Assembly (NCBI RefSeq): GCF_022271435.1
Contig: NZ_JAFIQY010000015.1
Location: forward strand, 52,508 to 116,507
DNA: 64,000 nucleotides
From: Streptomyces monomycini
GTDB lineage: Bacteria > Actinomycetota > Actinomycetes > Streptomycetales > Streptomycetaceae
Direction of reading: 5' to 3'
The stretch's first letter is position 1, and each line of letters opens with the position of its first letter. Shown piece by piece: positions 16,564 to 24,844 of this stretch. Both the position numbers and the translations under genes were made by a program. The notes under the pieces were generated by a model, which saw only the letters and a program-made list of their open reading frames with translations, did no database searches and was not told the DNA's origin.

Positions 16564-16799
16564 CCGAGCGCCAGCCCGACCTTGCCCGGCGGCGCGCGCC
16601 GCGTCGCCTCGTACCCCGCACGACTCGGCGCCGACGACTTCGCCGCACAGTTGAGGAGCCATGGCCAGGTCAGCACCGAGACGCAGCGCGGGCCGGCCTC
16701 GACCGGACGGGGGACGACCCCAGCCATCCCCTTTCTCCCCGTTCTTCCCGTTCTTCCCTTTCTCTCCTTCCCACCCCCCCCACGTCCGGCCCCGGCCCC

Positions 16800-18428
16800 T
16801 CAGACCTGATCGGCCAGCTTCTTGAATTCCGCCCAGGAAAGAGCCGGATCGCGGCGGTCCCAGACCTTCTGCGCCAGCGCGCGCAGCGGCATCCGGATTC
16901 CGTCCGCCACCTGCTGCTGCGTCTGTTGGTCCGCCAGGTCGCACCAGACCGCCAGGCGCGCGCCGAGCACCCGGTCGGGACCGGACAGGGACTGCGGTAC
17001 GGCCTTGGTGCCGCGCAGTACTCCGGGGGTCCACTGGGTGTAGATGCGTTCGCCGGTCGGGTACGGCATGTTGTTGGGTTCGCCGAGCACGTAGTACAGG
17101 TACTCGTCGTTGAGGTTGACGACCTTGCGGTTCTCGCGCAGGTACTCGTCCGGTTCGCGGGCGCCGATCTCCTTGCCCGTCCAGTAGGCGACGGTGCGGC
17201 CGGCGTCCGGGGCGACGTCCGTGTCGCGGAAGTAGCCGTCGTTCCAGGCCTCGACCTGTCTGGCCCCGGCGGCGCGCACGGTCTTGTCGCGGTCGTTGAG
17301 CCAGCCGGTGGCCAGGTCCTCGATCGTGGCGTTGTCCCCGTACTTGTCGCGGGCGGCGCGGGCCAGCTGCGGGTAGTTCTCGGCCGGGGACCGGTCGGCC
17401 AGCGCGCGGTACTCGTCACCGCCCAGGTGCCAGTGCTTGCCGGGGAAGAGCGGGGCGTACTCGCGCAGCAGGTCGTCCACGATCTCGGCGGCCCCGGGCT
17501 GCGAGATGTCCATCGCGCCACGCTCGGTCCGGCCGTCGGCGGAGCGCAGCTGGAGGTCCGGGTGGGCGCGCAGGACGGCGCCGAGGTGGCCAGGCGAGTC
17601 GATCTCCGGGATGACGGTGACGTGCAGGCCGCGGGCGAGGTCGACGAGGTGGCGCACCTGGTCCTTGGTGAGGTGGTCCTCGGACACGATCTCGGGGTGC
17701 CGCTCGCTCTCGATGCGGAACGCCTGGTCGTCGGAGAAGTGCAGCTGGAGCTGGTTGAGCTTGAGACCGGCCAGGTCGCGGATGCGGTCCTCGATCCACT
17801 TCACGTCGAAGTGCTTGCGCGCGATGTCCAGCATGAAGCCGCGCTGGGCCCGGTCGGGCCGGTCCTCGACGGTGCCTTCCGGGACGCCGCCGGAGGCCCG
17901 TACGGACTGCAGGACGGTGCGGGTGGCGTTGAAGATCCCGGCGTCGGTGGGGGCGGTGAGGGTCAGGCGGGTGTCGCGCGCTTCGAGGGTGTACGCCTCC
18001 TCGGCGGTGTCGTACACGGGGGCGTTGTCCTCACGCCGGGCGGCGTCCTTGCCGCCGGACAGCCGCAGCTCGACGTCTCCGGGCTGTACGGGCTGTTTGC
18101 CCCAGACTGTCCGCAGGCCGCCCAGTTCCTGGGCGAACCGCCGGGCTTCGTCGGCGACCGGGCTCTTCTCGCCCGCGGGCACGACCACGCGGGCCTTTTC
18201 GGTGGGCCGCCAGCCACGCCCGTCGGCCGCGCCGAACTTCTGTACGGCGGGCACGGTGCGGAGCGGGCCCCGCACGGGTTCCCAGGTGGGGGTGGGCGCG
18301 GCGGAGGCGCTGCCACCGTCCCCCTTGGGCGGGGTGTCGCCGCTGTTCGAGCAGCCCGCGACGGACAGCGCCGTGAGGGCGGCCGTGACTCCTGCGGTGA
18401 TGCTCGCGGCCAGTTTTCCGGTCCTCAT
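16800..18428 (-). CDS. secreted beta-N-acetylhexosaminidase lipoprotein (GH20)
   Basis: 542 residues. A signal peptide ends in the lipobox LSVAGC (residues ~21-26). A GH20b-like N-terminal domain spans residues ~50-185, then the GH20 TIM barrel begins with RGFMLDIARKHFDV and contains the catalytic Asp-Glu pair in HWHLGGDEY (near residue 340). It releases terminal N-acetylglucosamine or N-acetylgalactosamine from chitin or cell-wall fragments at the outer membrane face. Length is normal. The ATG at 18428 is the natural start of the signal peptide. It is transcribed away from the OHCU-like gene; a degraded copy of its 3' end lies 240 bp downstream. Confidence 0.9.
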   Translation of the reverse strand: MRTGKLAASITAGVTAALTALSVAGCSNSGDTPPKGDGGSASAAPTPTWEPVRGPLRTVPAVQKFGAADGRGWRPTEKARVVVPAGEKSPVADEARRFAQELGGLRTVWGKQPVQPGDVELRLSGGKDAARREDNAPVYDTAEEAYTLEARDTRLTLTAPTDAGIFNATRTVLQSVRASGGVPEGTVEDRPDRAQRGFMLDIARKHFDVKWIEDRIRDLAGLKLNQLQLHFSDDQAFRIESERHPEIVSEDHLTKDQVRHLVDLARGLHVTVIPEIDSPGHLGAVLRAHPDLQLRSADGRTERGAMDISQPGAAEIVDDLLREYAPLFPGKHWHLGGDEYRALADRSPAENYPQLARAARDKYGDNATIEDLATGWLNDRDKTVRAAGARQVEAWNDGYFRDTDVAPDAGRTVAYWTGKEIGAREPDEYLRENRKVVNLNDEYLYYVLGEPNNMPYPTGERIYTQWTPGVLRGTKAVPQSLSGPDRVLGARLAVWCDLADQQTQQQVADGIRMPLRALAQKVWDRRDPALSWAEFKKLADQV

Positions 18429-18663
18429 ATACGCAAAACCTCCCTTTCCGGGGCGAAGGTATTGCCAGGTGACAGACGTTTGTGTCTACTACGCGCGCGA
18501 AAGCTCTCTCATACGGGTGAAATTCGTGCATCCGTCGGACAGCGACCGACAGACGTCGTTACGGTGGCGTCCCAACCTGCTCACCCCTCCCGGAGCCCCA
18601 CGGCCCCCGCGCATCCGCCGCGGCCGCACCCGCTCCGGCCGCCCGACCCGACGTTCCCGCCCT

Positions 18664-18703
18664 GATCCGGCGCTCTCCGCCCCGATCCGGCGCTCTCCGC
18701 CCC
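18664..18703. repeat. 20-bp perfect tandem duplication
   Basis: GATCCGGCGCTCTCCGCCCC is present twice in direct tandem (18664-18683 and 18684-18703), ending about ten bases before the start of the OHCU-like gene, just upstream of its GAGGAG ribosome site. The 284-bp gap it sits in (18429-18712) otherwise shows only GC-rich sequence and the presumed divergent promoters. Confidence 0.8.
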
Positions 18704-18712
18704 GAGGAGCCC

Positions 18713-19315
18713 ATGCAGCCCAGCGATATCCCGGCCGCCCCGCCGACACCGCTGCGCACTCCCCGGCCCGCCACACCCTCCCAGAAGCTCCCGCCGCTGC
18801 CGCCACCGCCTCCCGACGGCGCCGCACCGGCCGGTACACCCGGCCTGGACCGGCTGAACGGCGCCCCGCCGGACACCGCCGAGGCGCACCTGCTGCCCTG
18901 CTGCGGCAGCCGCCGCTGGGCCCGCCGCCTGGCCGCGCACCGCCCGTACCCCGATCTGGAGGCGCTGCTGGCCGCCGCCGACGAGGCGAGTTACGACCTG
19001 ACCGCCGGCGACCTGGACGAGGCGCTGGCCGGGGAGACCGTCTCGCCACAGCCGCTCGTCGGCGCGCGCGGTCCGGGCACGCTCGCCGCGCACACCGCGC
19101 TGCGCGCCGCGCACGCCGAGTACGAGCGCCAGTTCCGGCACGTCTTCGTCATCTGCCTGGACGGCTTCCGCGACACCGAACTGCTCAACGTGGTGCTCAC
19201 CGCCATCCACGACCGGCTCGGCAACGAGCCCGAGGAGGAGCGCGCCGTCGCCGCGGAGGAGCTGCGCCGGATCGCCCGCGGGCGGCTCACCCGGTTCGCG
19301 GCCTCCTCGGCCTGA
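18713..19315 (+). CDS. OHCU-decarboxylase-like protein (urate-degradation family)
   Basis: 200 residues. After a ~50-residue Pro-rich leader comes the helical 2-oxo-4-hydroxy-4-carboxy-5-ureidoimidazoline decarboxylase fold: CCGSRRWARRLAAHRPYPDL near residues 63-82, and YERQFRHVFVICLDG and AAEELRRIARGRL near the end. The family acts after urate oxidase and HIU hydrolase to give S-allantoin. The usual HPRIG catalytic-His motif is replaced by SPQPLVGARGPG, so activity is uncertain. No other urate genes are nearby. A GAGGAG site precedes the ATG at 18713. Confidence 0.72.
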   Translation: MQPSDIPAAPPTPLRTPRPATPSQKLPPLPPPPPDGAAPAGTPGLDRLNGAPPDTAEAHLLPCCGSRRWARRLAAHRPYPDLEALLAAADEASYDLTAGDLDEALAGETVSPQPLVGARGPGTLAAHTALRAAHAEYERQFRHVFVICLDGFRDTELLNVVLTAIHDRLGNEPEEERAVAAEELRRIARGRLTRFAASSA

Positions 19316-19634
19316 GCGGCCCGGTCCGTTCGACCGCCCGTCCGCCCGTCCGCCTGTCCGACCGTCCGCCCGACCATCCGACCATCCGACCGACCATCCG
19401 ACCGACCGACCACCCGTCCGGCCCGCCATTACCCCGTTCCCCCGCCCGGCGTACAGGGCCGGACCGCCCTCGGCGGATAGCCCGTACGTGCCTGTTTGAT
19501 CACACCTGAGGACCCCGGCGGGAGGAACCGACAGTCCGTCGCTACGATGGCCGGGGCCGGTGGACCGTACCCGGCCGGGCCAGACCGACAGAGAAGCCGG
19601 CAGGCCCCGATCCCCGCTCCCGGAGGGTTTTTCC
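19316..19634. other. sdh upstream region with tetranucleotide repeats
   Basis: This 319-bp gap begins with a tract built from CCGACCGT/CCGACCAT-type units (about 19333-19420), a simple-sequence array. Past it, TACGAT at 19543-19548 is a reasonable -10 box for sdhCDAB and would give a leader of ~80 bases, but no good -35 is visible. A GGAGGG ribosome site at 19622-19627 precedes the sdhC start. Confidence 0.5.
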
Positions 19635-20015
19635 GTGCCGGCTGGAACGCTGTACCGCGGCCGGGAAGGCATGTGGTCCTGGGTGGCTCATCGAGTCACC
19701 GGCGTCCTCATTTTCTTCTTCCTGTTCGTGCACGTCCTCGACACCGCACTCGTCCGCGTCTCTCCCGAGGCCTATGACGACGTCGTTGCCACGTACAAGA
19801 CGCCACTCGTCAACGTGATGGAGTACGGCCTCGTCGCCGCCATCCTCTTCCACGCGCTCAACGGCCTCCGTGTGATCGCCGTGGACTTCTGGTCCAAGGG
19901 ACCGAAGTACCAGAAGCAGCTGCTGTGGACCGTTGTCGCCGTGTGGGCCGTCCTGATGGCCGGCGCTTTCTATCCCGTGCTGCAGCACACGCTGCGCACG
20001 CTGTTCGGGAGCTGA
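19635..20015 (+). CDS. sdhC: succinate dehydrogenase cytochrome b556 subunit (SdhC)
   Basis: 126 residues with three membrane helices. HRVTGVLIFFFLFVHVLDTAL near residues 19-39 carries a heme-ligand His, and HALNGLRVIAVDFW near residue 74 is the second signature. It anchors the dehydrogenase and passes electrons to quinone in the membrane. The GTG at 19635 follows GGAGGG at seven bases and gives the usual N-terminus for actinobacterial SdhC (PAGTLYRGREGMWSW); an earlier in-frame GTG at 19560 would add unrelated residues. First gene of sdhCDAB. Confidence 0.93.
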   Translation: MPAGTLYRGREGMWSWVAHRVTGVLIFFFLFVHVLDTALVRVSPEAYDDVVATYKTPLVNVMEYGLVAAILFHALNGLRVIAVDFWSKGPKYQKQLLWTVVAVWAVLMAGAFYPVLQHTLRTLFGS

Positions 20016-20024
20016 TGACGCGCG

Positions 20025-20507
20025 ATGTCTGCTGAAACACAATCCCCCGCAGGTCCCGCTGTGAACGACTCCGTCTCCCTGTACGACGTGGACAACCCGG
20101 CTCCCGTGATCGAGCCGCCCCGCAAGCGTACGAAGAAGACGCCCAAGTCGACCCGTACGAACTTCGAGATGTACGGCTGGCTCTTCATGCGCCTGTCCGG
20201 CATCGTGCTGGTCGTCCTGGTCCTCGGCCACCTGCTGCTCCAGCTGGTGCTGGACGGCGGCGTCTCCAAGATCGGCTTCGCCTTCGTGGCCGGCCGCTGG
20301 GCCTCGCCGTTCTGGCAGGTCTGGGACCTGGTGATGCTGTGGCTGGCGATGCTGCACGGCGCCAACGGCCTGCGCACGGTCATCAACGACTACGCGCAGC
20401 GGGACAACACCCGCTTCTGGCTGAAGATGCTCCTGTACACCGCCACGGTGTTCACCGTCCTTCTGGGCACGCTGGTGATCTTCACCTTCGACCCGAACAT
20501 CCGCTAG
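20025..20507 (+). CDS. sdhD: succinate dehydrogenase hydrophobic membrane anchor (SdhD)
   Basis: 160 residues. A ~45-residue cytoplasmic N-terminus is followed by three helices: FMRLSGIVLVVLVLGHLLLQ (heme-side His), a central helix with WLAMLHGANGLRTVINDY (quinone/heme signature), and a C-terminal helix. It completes the membrane domain of complex II with SdhC. Nine bases separate it from sdhC and 25 from sdhA, consistent with one operon. Length is normal for actinobacteria. Confidence 0.92.
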   Translation: MSAETQSPAGPAVNDSVSLYDVDNPAPVIEPPRKRTKKTPKSTRTNFEMYGWLFMRLSGIVLVVLVLGHLLLQLVLDGGVSKIGFAFVAGRWASPFWQVWDLVMLWLAMLHGANGLRTVINDYAQRDNTRFWLKMLLYTATVFTVLLGTLVIFTFDPNIR

Positions 20508-20532
20508 GCCCCGGGGCTGAGGTAACCGACTC

Positions 20533-22287
20533 ATGAAGATCCACAAGTACGACACGGTGATCGTCGGCGCCGGTGGCGCGGGCATGCGCGCGGCCATCGA
20601 GTCGACCAAGCGCAGCCGCACCGCGGTGCTGACGAAGCTCTACCCCACCCGGTCCCACACCGGCGCGGCGCAGGGCGGCATGGCCGCCGCCCTGGCCAAC
20701 GTCGAGGAGGACAACTGGGAGTGGCACACCTTCGACACGATCAAGGGCGGCGACTACCTGGTCGACCAGGACGCCGCCGAGATCCTGGCGAAGGAGGCCA
20801 TCGACTCGGTCCTGGACCTGGAGCGGATGGGCCTGCCGTTCAACCGCACCCCGGACGGCACCATCGACCAGCGCCGCTTCGGCGGTCACTCCCGTAACCA
20901 CGGTGAGGCCCCGGTCCGCCGGTCCTGCTACGCCTCGGACCGCACCGGCCACATGATCCTCCAGACGCTGTACCAGAACTGCGTCAAGGAGGGCGTCGAG
21001 TTCTTCAACGAGTTCTACGTCCTGGACCTGCTGCTCCAGGACGTCGACGGCGTGAAGAAGTCGGCCGGTGTCGTCGCCTACGAGCTGGCCACCGGCGAGA
21101 TCCACGTCTTCCAGGCGAAGGCCGTGATCTTCGCGTCCGGCGGCACCGGCAAGTTCTTCAAGGTGACCTCCAACGCGCACACCCTGACCGGTGACGGCCA
21201 GGCCGCCGCGTACCGGCGCGGGCTGCCGCTGGAGGACATGGAGTTCTTCCAGTTCCACCCGACCGGCATCTGGCGGATGGGCATCCTGCTGACGGAGGGC
21301 GCCCGCGGTGAGGGCGGCATCCTCCGCAACAAGGACGGCGAGCGCTTCATGGAGAAGTACGCGCCGGTGATGAAGGACCTCGCCTCGCGTGACGTCGTCT
21401 CGCGCTCCATCTACACGGAGATCCGCGAGGGCCGCGGCTGCGGTCCCGAGGGCGACCACGTCTACCTGGACCTCACCCACCTGCCGCCGGAGCAGCTGGA
21501 CGCCAAGCTGCCCGACATCACCGAGTTCGCGCGTACGTACCTCGGTATCGAGCCCTACACGGACCCGATCCCGATCCAGCCGACCGCGCACTACGCCATG
21601 GGCGGCATCCCGACCAACGTCGAGGGCGAGGTGCTGGCCGACAACACCACCGTCGTGCCGGGCCTGTACGCCGCCGGCGAGGTCGCCTGCGTGTCCGTGC
21701 ACGGCGCCAACCGCCTGGGCACCAACTCGCTGCTGGACATCAACGTCTTCGGCCGCCGGGCGGGCATCGCGGCGGCGGAGTACGCGGCCGGCGCGGACTT
21801 CGTCGAGCTGCCGGAGGACCCGGCGAAGCTGGTCCAGGAGCAGGTCGAGCGGCTGCGCTCCGCCTCGGGCAACGAGCGGGTCACCGAGATCCGCAAGGAG
21901 CTCCAGGAGACCATGGACGCCAACGTGATGGTGTTCCGCACCGAGCAGACGATCAAGACCGCGGTCGAGAAGATCGGCGAGCTGCGCGAGCGCTACCTGA
22001 ACGTGTCCATCCAGGACAAGGGCAAGCGGTTCAACACCGACCTGCTGGAGGCCGTCGAGCTGGGCAACCTGCTCGACCTGGCCGAGGTGATGGCCGTGTC
22101 GGCACTGGCCCGCAAGGAGTCCCGCGGCGGTCACTACCGCGAGGACTACCCCAACCGCGACGACGTCAACTTCATGCGGCACACCATGGCGTACCGCGAG
22201 GTGGCGGCAGACGGCTCCGAGTCGATCCGCCTCGACTACAAGCCGGTCGTCCAGACCCGCTACCAGCCGATGGAGCGTAAGTACTGA
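20533..22287 (+). CDS. sdhA: succinate dehydrogenase flavoprotein subunit (SdhA)
   Basis: 584 residues, full length. The FAD fold starts VIVGAGGAGMRAAIES (residues ~10-25), and the covalent-FAD His is in YPTRSHTGAAQGGM near residue 45. Substrate-site segments are FQFHPTGI near residue 237, the catalytic Arg region TEGARGEGGILRN, and HGANRLGTNSLLDINVFGRRAG near residue 393. It oxidises succinate to fumarate in the TCA cycle. The stop overlaps the sdhB start by one base (TGATG), giving coupled translation. Confidence 0.96.
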   Translation: MKIHKYDTVIVGAGGAGMRAAIESTKRSRTAVLTKLYPTRSHTGAAQGGMAAALANVEEDNWEWHTFDTIKGGDYLVDQDAAEILAKEAIDSVLDLERMGLPFNRTPDGTIDQRRFGGHSRNHGEAPVRRSCYASDRTGHMILQTLYQNCVKEGVEFFNEFYVLDLLLQDVDGVKKSAGVVAYELATGEIHVFQAKAVIFASGGTGKFFKVTSNAHTLTGDGQAAAYRRGLPLEDMEFFQFHPTGIWRMGILLTEGARGEGGILRNKDGERFMEKYAPVMKDLASRDVVSRSIYTEIREGRGCGPEGDHVYLDLTHLPPEQLDAKLPDITEFARTYLGIEPYTDPIPIQPTAHYAMGGIPTNVEGEVLADNTTVVPGLYAAGEVACVSVHGANRLGTNSLLDINVFGRRAGIAAAEYAAGADFVELPEDPAKLVQEQVERLRSASGNERVTEIRKELQETMDANVMVFRTEQTIKTAVEKIGELRERYLNVSIQDKGKRFNTDLLEAVELGNLLDLAEVMAVSALARKESRGGHYREDYPNRDDVNFMRHTMAYREVAADGSESIRLDYKPVVQTRYQPMERKY

Positions 22288-23060
22288 TGAGCACCTCCAC
22301 CCTCGAAAAGCACTCCAAGGCCCTGGACGCGGCCGAGGACGGCGCCTCGCACAGCATCACGATCACCCTGAGGGTCCGCCGGTTCAACCCGGAGGTCTCC
22401 GAGGACGCGAGCTGGCAGGACTTCCAGCTGGAGATGGACCCGAAGGAGCGCGTCCTGGACGCCCTCCACAAGGTCAAGTGGGAGCAGGACGGCACGCTGA
22501 CCTTCCGCCGTTCCTGCGCGCACGGCATCTGCGGCTCGGACGCCATGCGGATCAACGGCAAGAACCGCCTGGCGTGCAAGACGCTGCTCAAGGACATCAA
22601 CCCGGAGAAGCCCATCACGGTCGAGGCCATCAAGGGCCTGACGGTCCTCAAGGACCTCGTGGTGGACATGGAGCCGTTCTTCCAGGCGTACCGGGACGTG
22701 ATGCCGTTCCTGATCACCACCGGCAACCAGCCGACGCGTGAGCGCTTGCAGACCGCCGAGGACCGCGAGCGCTTCGACGACACCACCAAGTGCATCCTGT
22801 GCGCCGCGTGCACGTCCTCGTGCCCGGTGTTCTGGAACGACGGCCAGTACTTCGGCCCGGCGGCGATCGTCAACGCGCACCGCTTCATCTTCGACAGCCG
22901 TGACGAGGGCGGCGAGCAGCGGCTCGAAATCCTCAACGACAAGGACGGCGTCTGGCGCTGCCGTACGACCTTCAACTGCACGGACGCCTGCCCGCGCGGT
23001 ATCGAGGTCACCAAGGCGATCCAGGAGGTCAAGCGCGCGCTGATCACGCGTCGCTTCTGA
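22287..23060 (+). CDS. sdhB: succinate dehydrogenase iron-sulfur subunit (SdhB)
   Basis: 257 residues. The [2Fe-2S] domain has CAHGICGSDAMRINGKNRLAC (in part, near residues 74-95). The C-terminal ferredoxin domain has CILCAACTSSCP and CRTTFNCTDACPRGIEVT, giving the [4Fe-4S] and [3Fe-4S] ligands. It transfers electrons from SdhA flavin to the membrane subunits. Last gene of the operon: a strong hairpin begins seven bases after its stop. Confidence 0.96.
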   Translation: MSTSTLEKHSKALDAAEDGASHSITITLRVRRFNPEVSEDASWQDFQLEMDPKERVLDALHKVKWEQDGTLTFRRSCAHGICGSDAMRINGKNRLACKTLLKDINPEKPITVEAIKGLTVLKDLVVDMEPFFQAYRDVMPFLITTGNQPTRERLQTAEDRERFDDTTKCILCAACTSSCPVFWNDGQYFGPAAIVNAHRFIFDSRDEGGEQRLEILNDKDGVWRCRTTFNCTDACPRGIEVTKAIQEVKRALITRRF

Positions 23061-23066
23061 TCCCCA

Positions 23067-23094
23067 GGGCGCCGCTGGTTCATCTGCGGCGCCC
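23067..23094 (+). terminator. sdhCDAB terminator hairpin
   Basis: GGGCGCCGC (23067-23075) and GCGGCGCCC (23086-23094) form a perfect 9-bp stem with a ten-base loop, starting seven bases past the sdhB stop. No U-run follows. It also abuts the stop codon of the leftward ArsR remnant at 23098. Confidence 0.85.
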
Positions 23095-23097
23095 GTC

Positions 23098-23961
23098 CTA
23101 GAACCTGGTTCCGGTCAGCGACCCGAACCGGGTCTGGAAGCCGCGAAGGGCTCCGCTCCCGTACGTACGGAGGCGGAGCCCTTCGGCATGTCCGGCCCCG
23201 GCCTGCGCACTGCGCCCGGACTCCGCCGCCCGTACCGGGGGCGCGGCGGGGTAGACCAGGACCGGCGGCAGCTCGGTGTCGACGAAGGTCACCGGACGGG
23301 TGCAGAAGTACGACGGTACGAGCAGCAGGCCCCGCCCCTCCAGGCGCAGGTCTCCGTCGCGCGGATAGGTGACCTCCAGGACCGGCCGCCGCCAGCGCAT
23401 CTCCGGTCCGAACGTCCGCAGCATCGCCTCGGCGCCGTCCTGGCGGAGCGCGTGCAGCCGCAGCGTACGGTCGGCCTCGACGCGCTGCCCGATCAGCGGC
23501 CAGCCCGGGCCGAGGGCGGTGTGGTGGTACGTACGCAGACTGCGGGCGAGGGTGCGCAGCGCGGCCGGTTCACCGTCGGACAGGGAACGCATCCAGGACG
23601 GCGGGGCGGCGTGCTGGCCGTGCCCCGGCCGGTACGTCTGCCCCGCCAGCAGCCCGATCTCGCGGCGCAGCCGGCGCCGGGGCGTCGTCATGACGGCCTC
23701 CAGACCCGGCTCCACCCCGGCCGCACCGGCCGCCGGGGTGAGGAAGTCGGGAAAGTAGCCGCGCGGCGGGACCAGCGGCAGCAGCAGCCGCAGCGGTCCG
23801 GGGCCGTGCCGCGCGGCGTGCTGCCGCCAGGCGGCCAGGGCCGGCTCGGTACGGCACTCGCGCAGGCGGTGCAGGCTCAGGACGGTCTCCCACAGGGGGT
23901 CGGCCCCCTCGGCGATCCGCGTCCGGTGCAGATCCTGCGTCGTGAAGTGGACACGTAACAC
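23098..23961 (-). pseudogene. ArsR-type regulator truncated before its HTH domain
   Basis: 287 residues from a GTG at 23961 with GGGGA upstream. Residues 1 to ~235 match the N-terminal sensor domain of large actinobacterial ArsR-type regulators: LRVHFTTQDLHRTRIAEG at the start, FPDFLTPAAG, and LLLVPSYFC with ELPPVLVYPAAP. In intact family members a C-terminal winged helix follows directly; here it is replaced by ~45 unrelated residues ending FGSLTGTRF. That tail coincides with a long hairpin (23144-23185). The DNA-binding domain therefore appears deleted, and the product is probably non-functional or a ligand-binding leftover. It may still be expressed. Confidence 0.65.
23144..23185. terminator. 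second long hairpin downstream of sdhB, inside the regulator remnant
   Basis: CGAAGGGCTCCGC (23144-23156) pairs perfectly with GCGGAGCCCTTCG (23173-23185), and the loop itself contains the palindrome CCGTACGTACGG. It lies 84 bp past the sdhB stop and within the 3' part of the truncated ArsR frame. It looks like an intergenic transcription terminator that the truncated gene now reads through. Confidence 0.7.
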
Positions 23962-24180
23962 AACGATCCCCCGATGCGTGAGCACACCACTGTTCCCCCG
24001 AACAGCGGTGCACCCGAGGATCCGACCCGTGGGCCGCATTCCGCAACCCGTACACGCCGTTGCCCCTGAATTTGTTCAATGAAAAATGAATGAGAACACA
24101 TCTGCGCAGGTCACAGCGGTACACCTGACATGCCCCGGAGGCGGCCTGCTAGGGCTCACTACGGGCCCGACGCCGCGACG

Positions 24181-24621
24181 TCAAGCCGAACGCAGCGCCA
24201 TGGACGCCAACGCCCGGTCCTGGTCCCGGCGTTGACGCATCACATGCGCGTACGTCGCCAACGCCTCCCGCTTGCGGGCCAGTTCGGCGATCTCCGCATC
24301 CAGCCGCGCCATCTGCCGCTCCACCACCCCGCAGGAGTGGTCGCAGAAGACCAGCCCGGGACCGCCCTGGGCGCACGGCAGCAGCTCCCGTATGACGTCC
24401 GTACCCAGGCCGGTGTCGAGCAGCTCGCGGATCCGTCCGACGGTCTCCGGCGCGTCGGGACCGTAGCGGCGGTAGCCGTTGGCGTCCCGGTCCGCGCGCA
24501 GCAGGCCCTGTTGCTCGTAATAGCGCAGCGAGCGGGCGCTGACTCCCGTGCGCTCGGCCAGCTCACCGATCCGCAGACCGCTCCCCGCCACGCGGATCGC
24601 GCACTCCCCCGACCGTGCCAT
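24181..24621 (-). CDS. MerR-family transcriptional regulator
   Basis: 146 residues. The N-terminal MerR winged helix is LRIGELAERTGVSARSLRYY near residues 16-35 with EQQGLLRADRDANGYRRYGP following, then a dimerisation coiled coil. Cys residues in LLPCAQGG and CDHSCGVV (near residues 82-97) could bind a metal or thiol, but similar Cys patterns occur in general MerR regulators. The ATG at 24621 follows AGGGGAGG. The gene is divergent from an alpha/beta hydrolase across 223 bp with 21-bp repeats and a 29-bp palindrome. It most likely controls that hydrolase. Confidence 0.86.
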   Translation of the reverse strand: MARSGECAIRVAGSGLRIGELAERTGVSARSLRYYEQQGLLRADRDANGYRRYGPDAPETVGRIRELLDTGLGTDVIRELLPCAQGGPGLVFCDHSCGVVERQMARLDAEIAELARKREALATYAHVMRQRRDQDRALASMALRSA

Positions 24622-24662
24622 CAACTTGCCTCCCCTGAGCGACCGGACCGCGGACCGGCGAC

Positions 24663-24805
24663 GTGATCTTCCGAACCGGCGACCGGACCCGCGAACCAGC
24701 GCCGTGACCTTCCGAACCGGCACCGTGATCTTCCGAAGCACCGGGATCTTCCGAGCCAGCACCGTGACCTTCCGAACCAGCACCGTGATCTTCCGAACCG
24801 GCGAC
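24663..24805. repeat. 21-bp tandem repeats in the merR/hydrolase intergenic region
   Basis: Units of the type GTGACCTTCCGAACCGGCACC start at 24704, 24725, 24743, 24764 and 24785, with an outlying copy at 24663. Spacings are 21, 18, 21 and 21 bp, so most copies lie on the same face of the helix. The copies differ at a few positions (GTGAC/TC, AACC/AGCC). They end immediately before the MerR-type palindrome. In protein frames they would give heptad-like repeats, but no start codon and ribosome site support coding. Confidence 0.8.
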
Positions 24806-24834
24806 TTGACCTTCACACCGGTGTCATGGGTCAA
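24806..24834 (+). promoter_or_regulatory. MerR-type palindrome before the hydrolase gene
   Basis: TTGACC (24806-24811) and GGTCAA (24829-24834) flank a central perfect ACACCGGTGT (24815-24824). MerR proteins bind long palindromes inside unusually spaced promoters; here TTGACC could be the -35 hexamer, but no clear TANNNT lies 19 bp downstream. It sits 11 bp before the hydrolase ATG. Confidence 0.6.
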
Positions 24835-24844
24835 CCTGACGCAC

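Noticed and set aside
18474..18487. AGAC-N6-GTCT upstream of the GH20 gene as a DasR (dre) site
   Set aside because: The dre consensus has TGGTCT/AGACCA half sites in the opposite order with no such spacer, so the match is not adequate.
24663..24805. 21-bp repeats as a coding heptapeptide-repeat protein
   Set aside because: Open in several frames only because of the period; no start codon with a ribosome site, and the region lies between divergent promoters.
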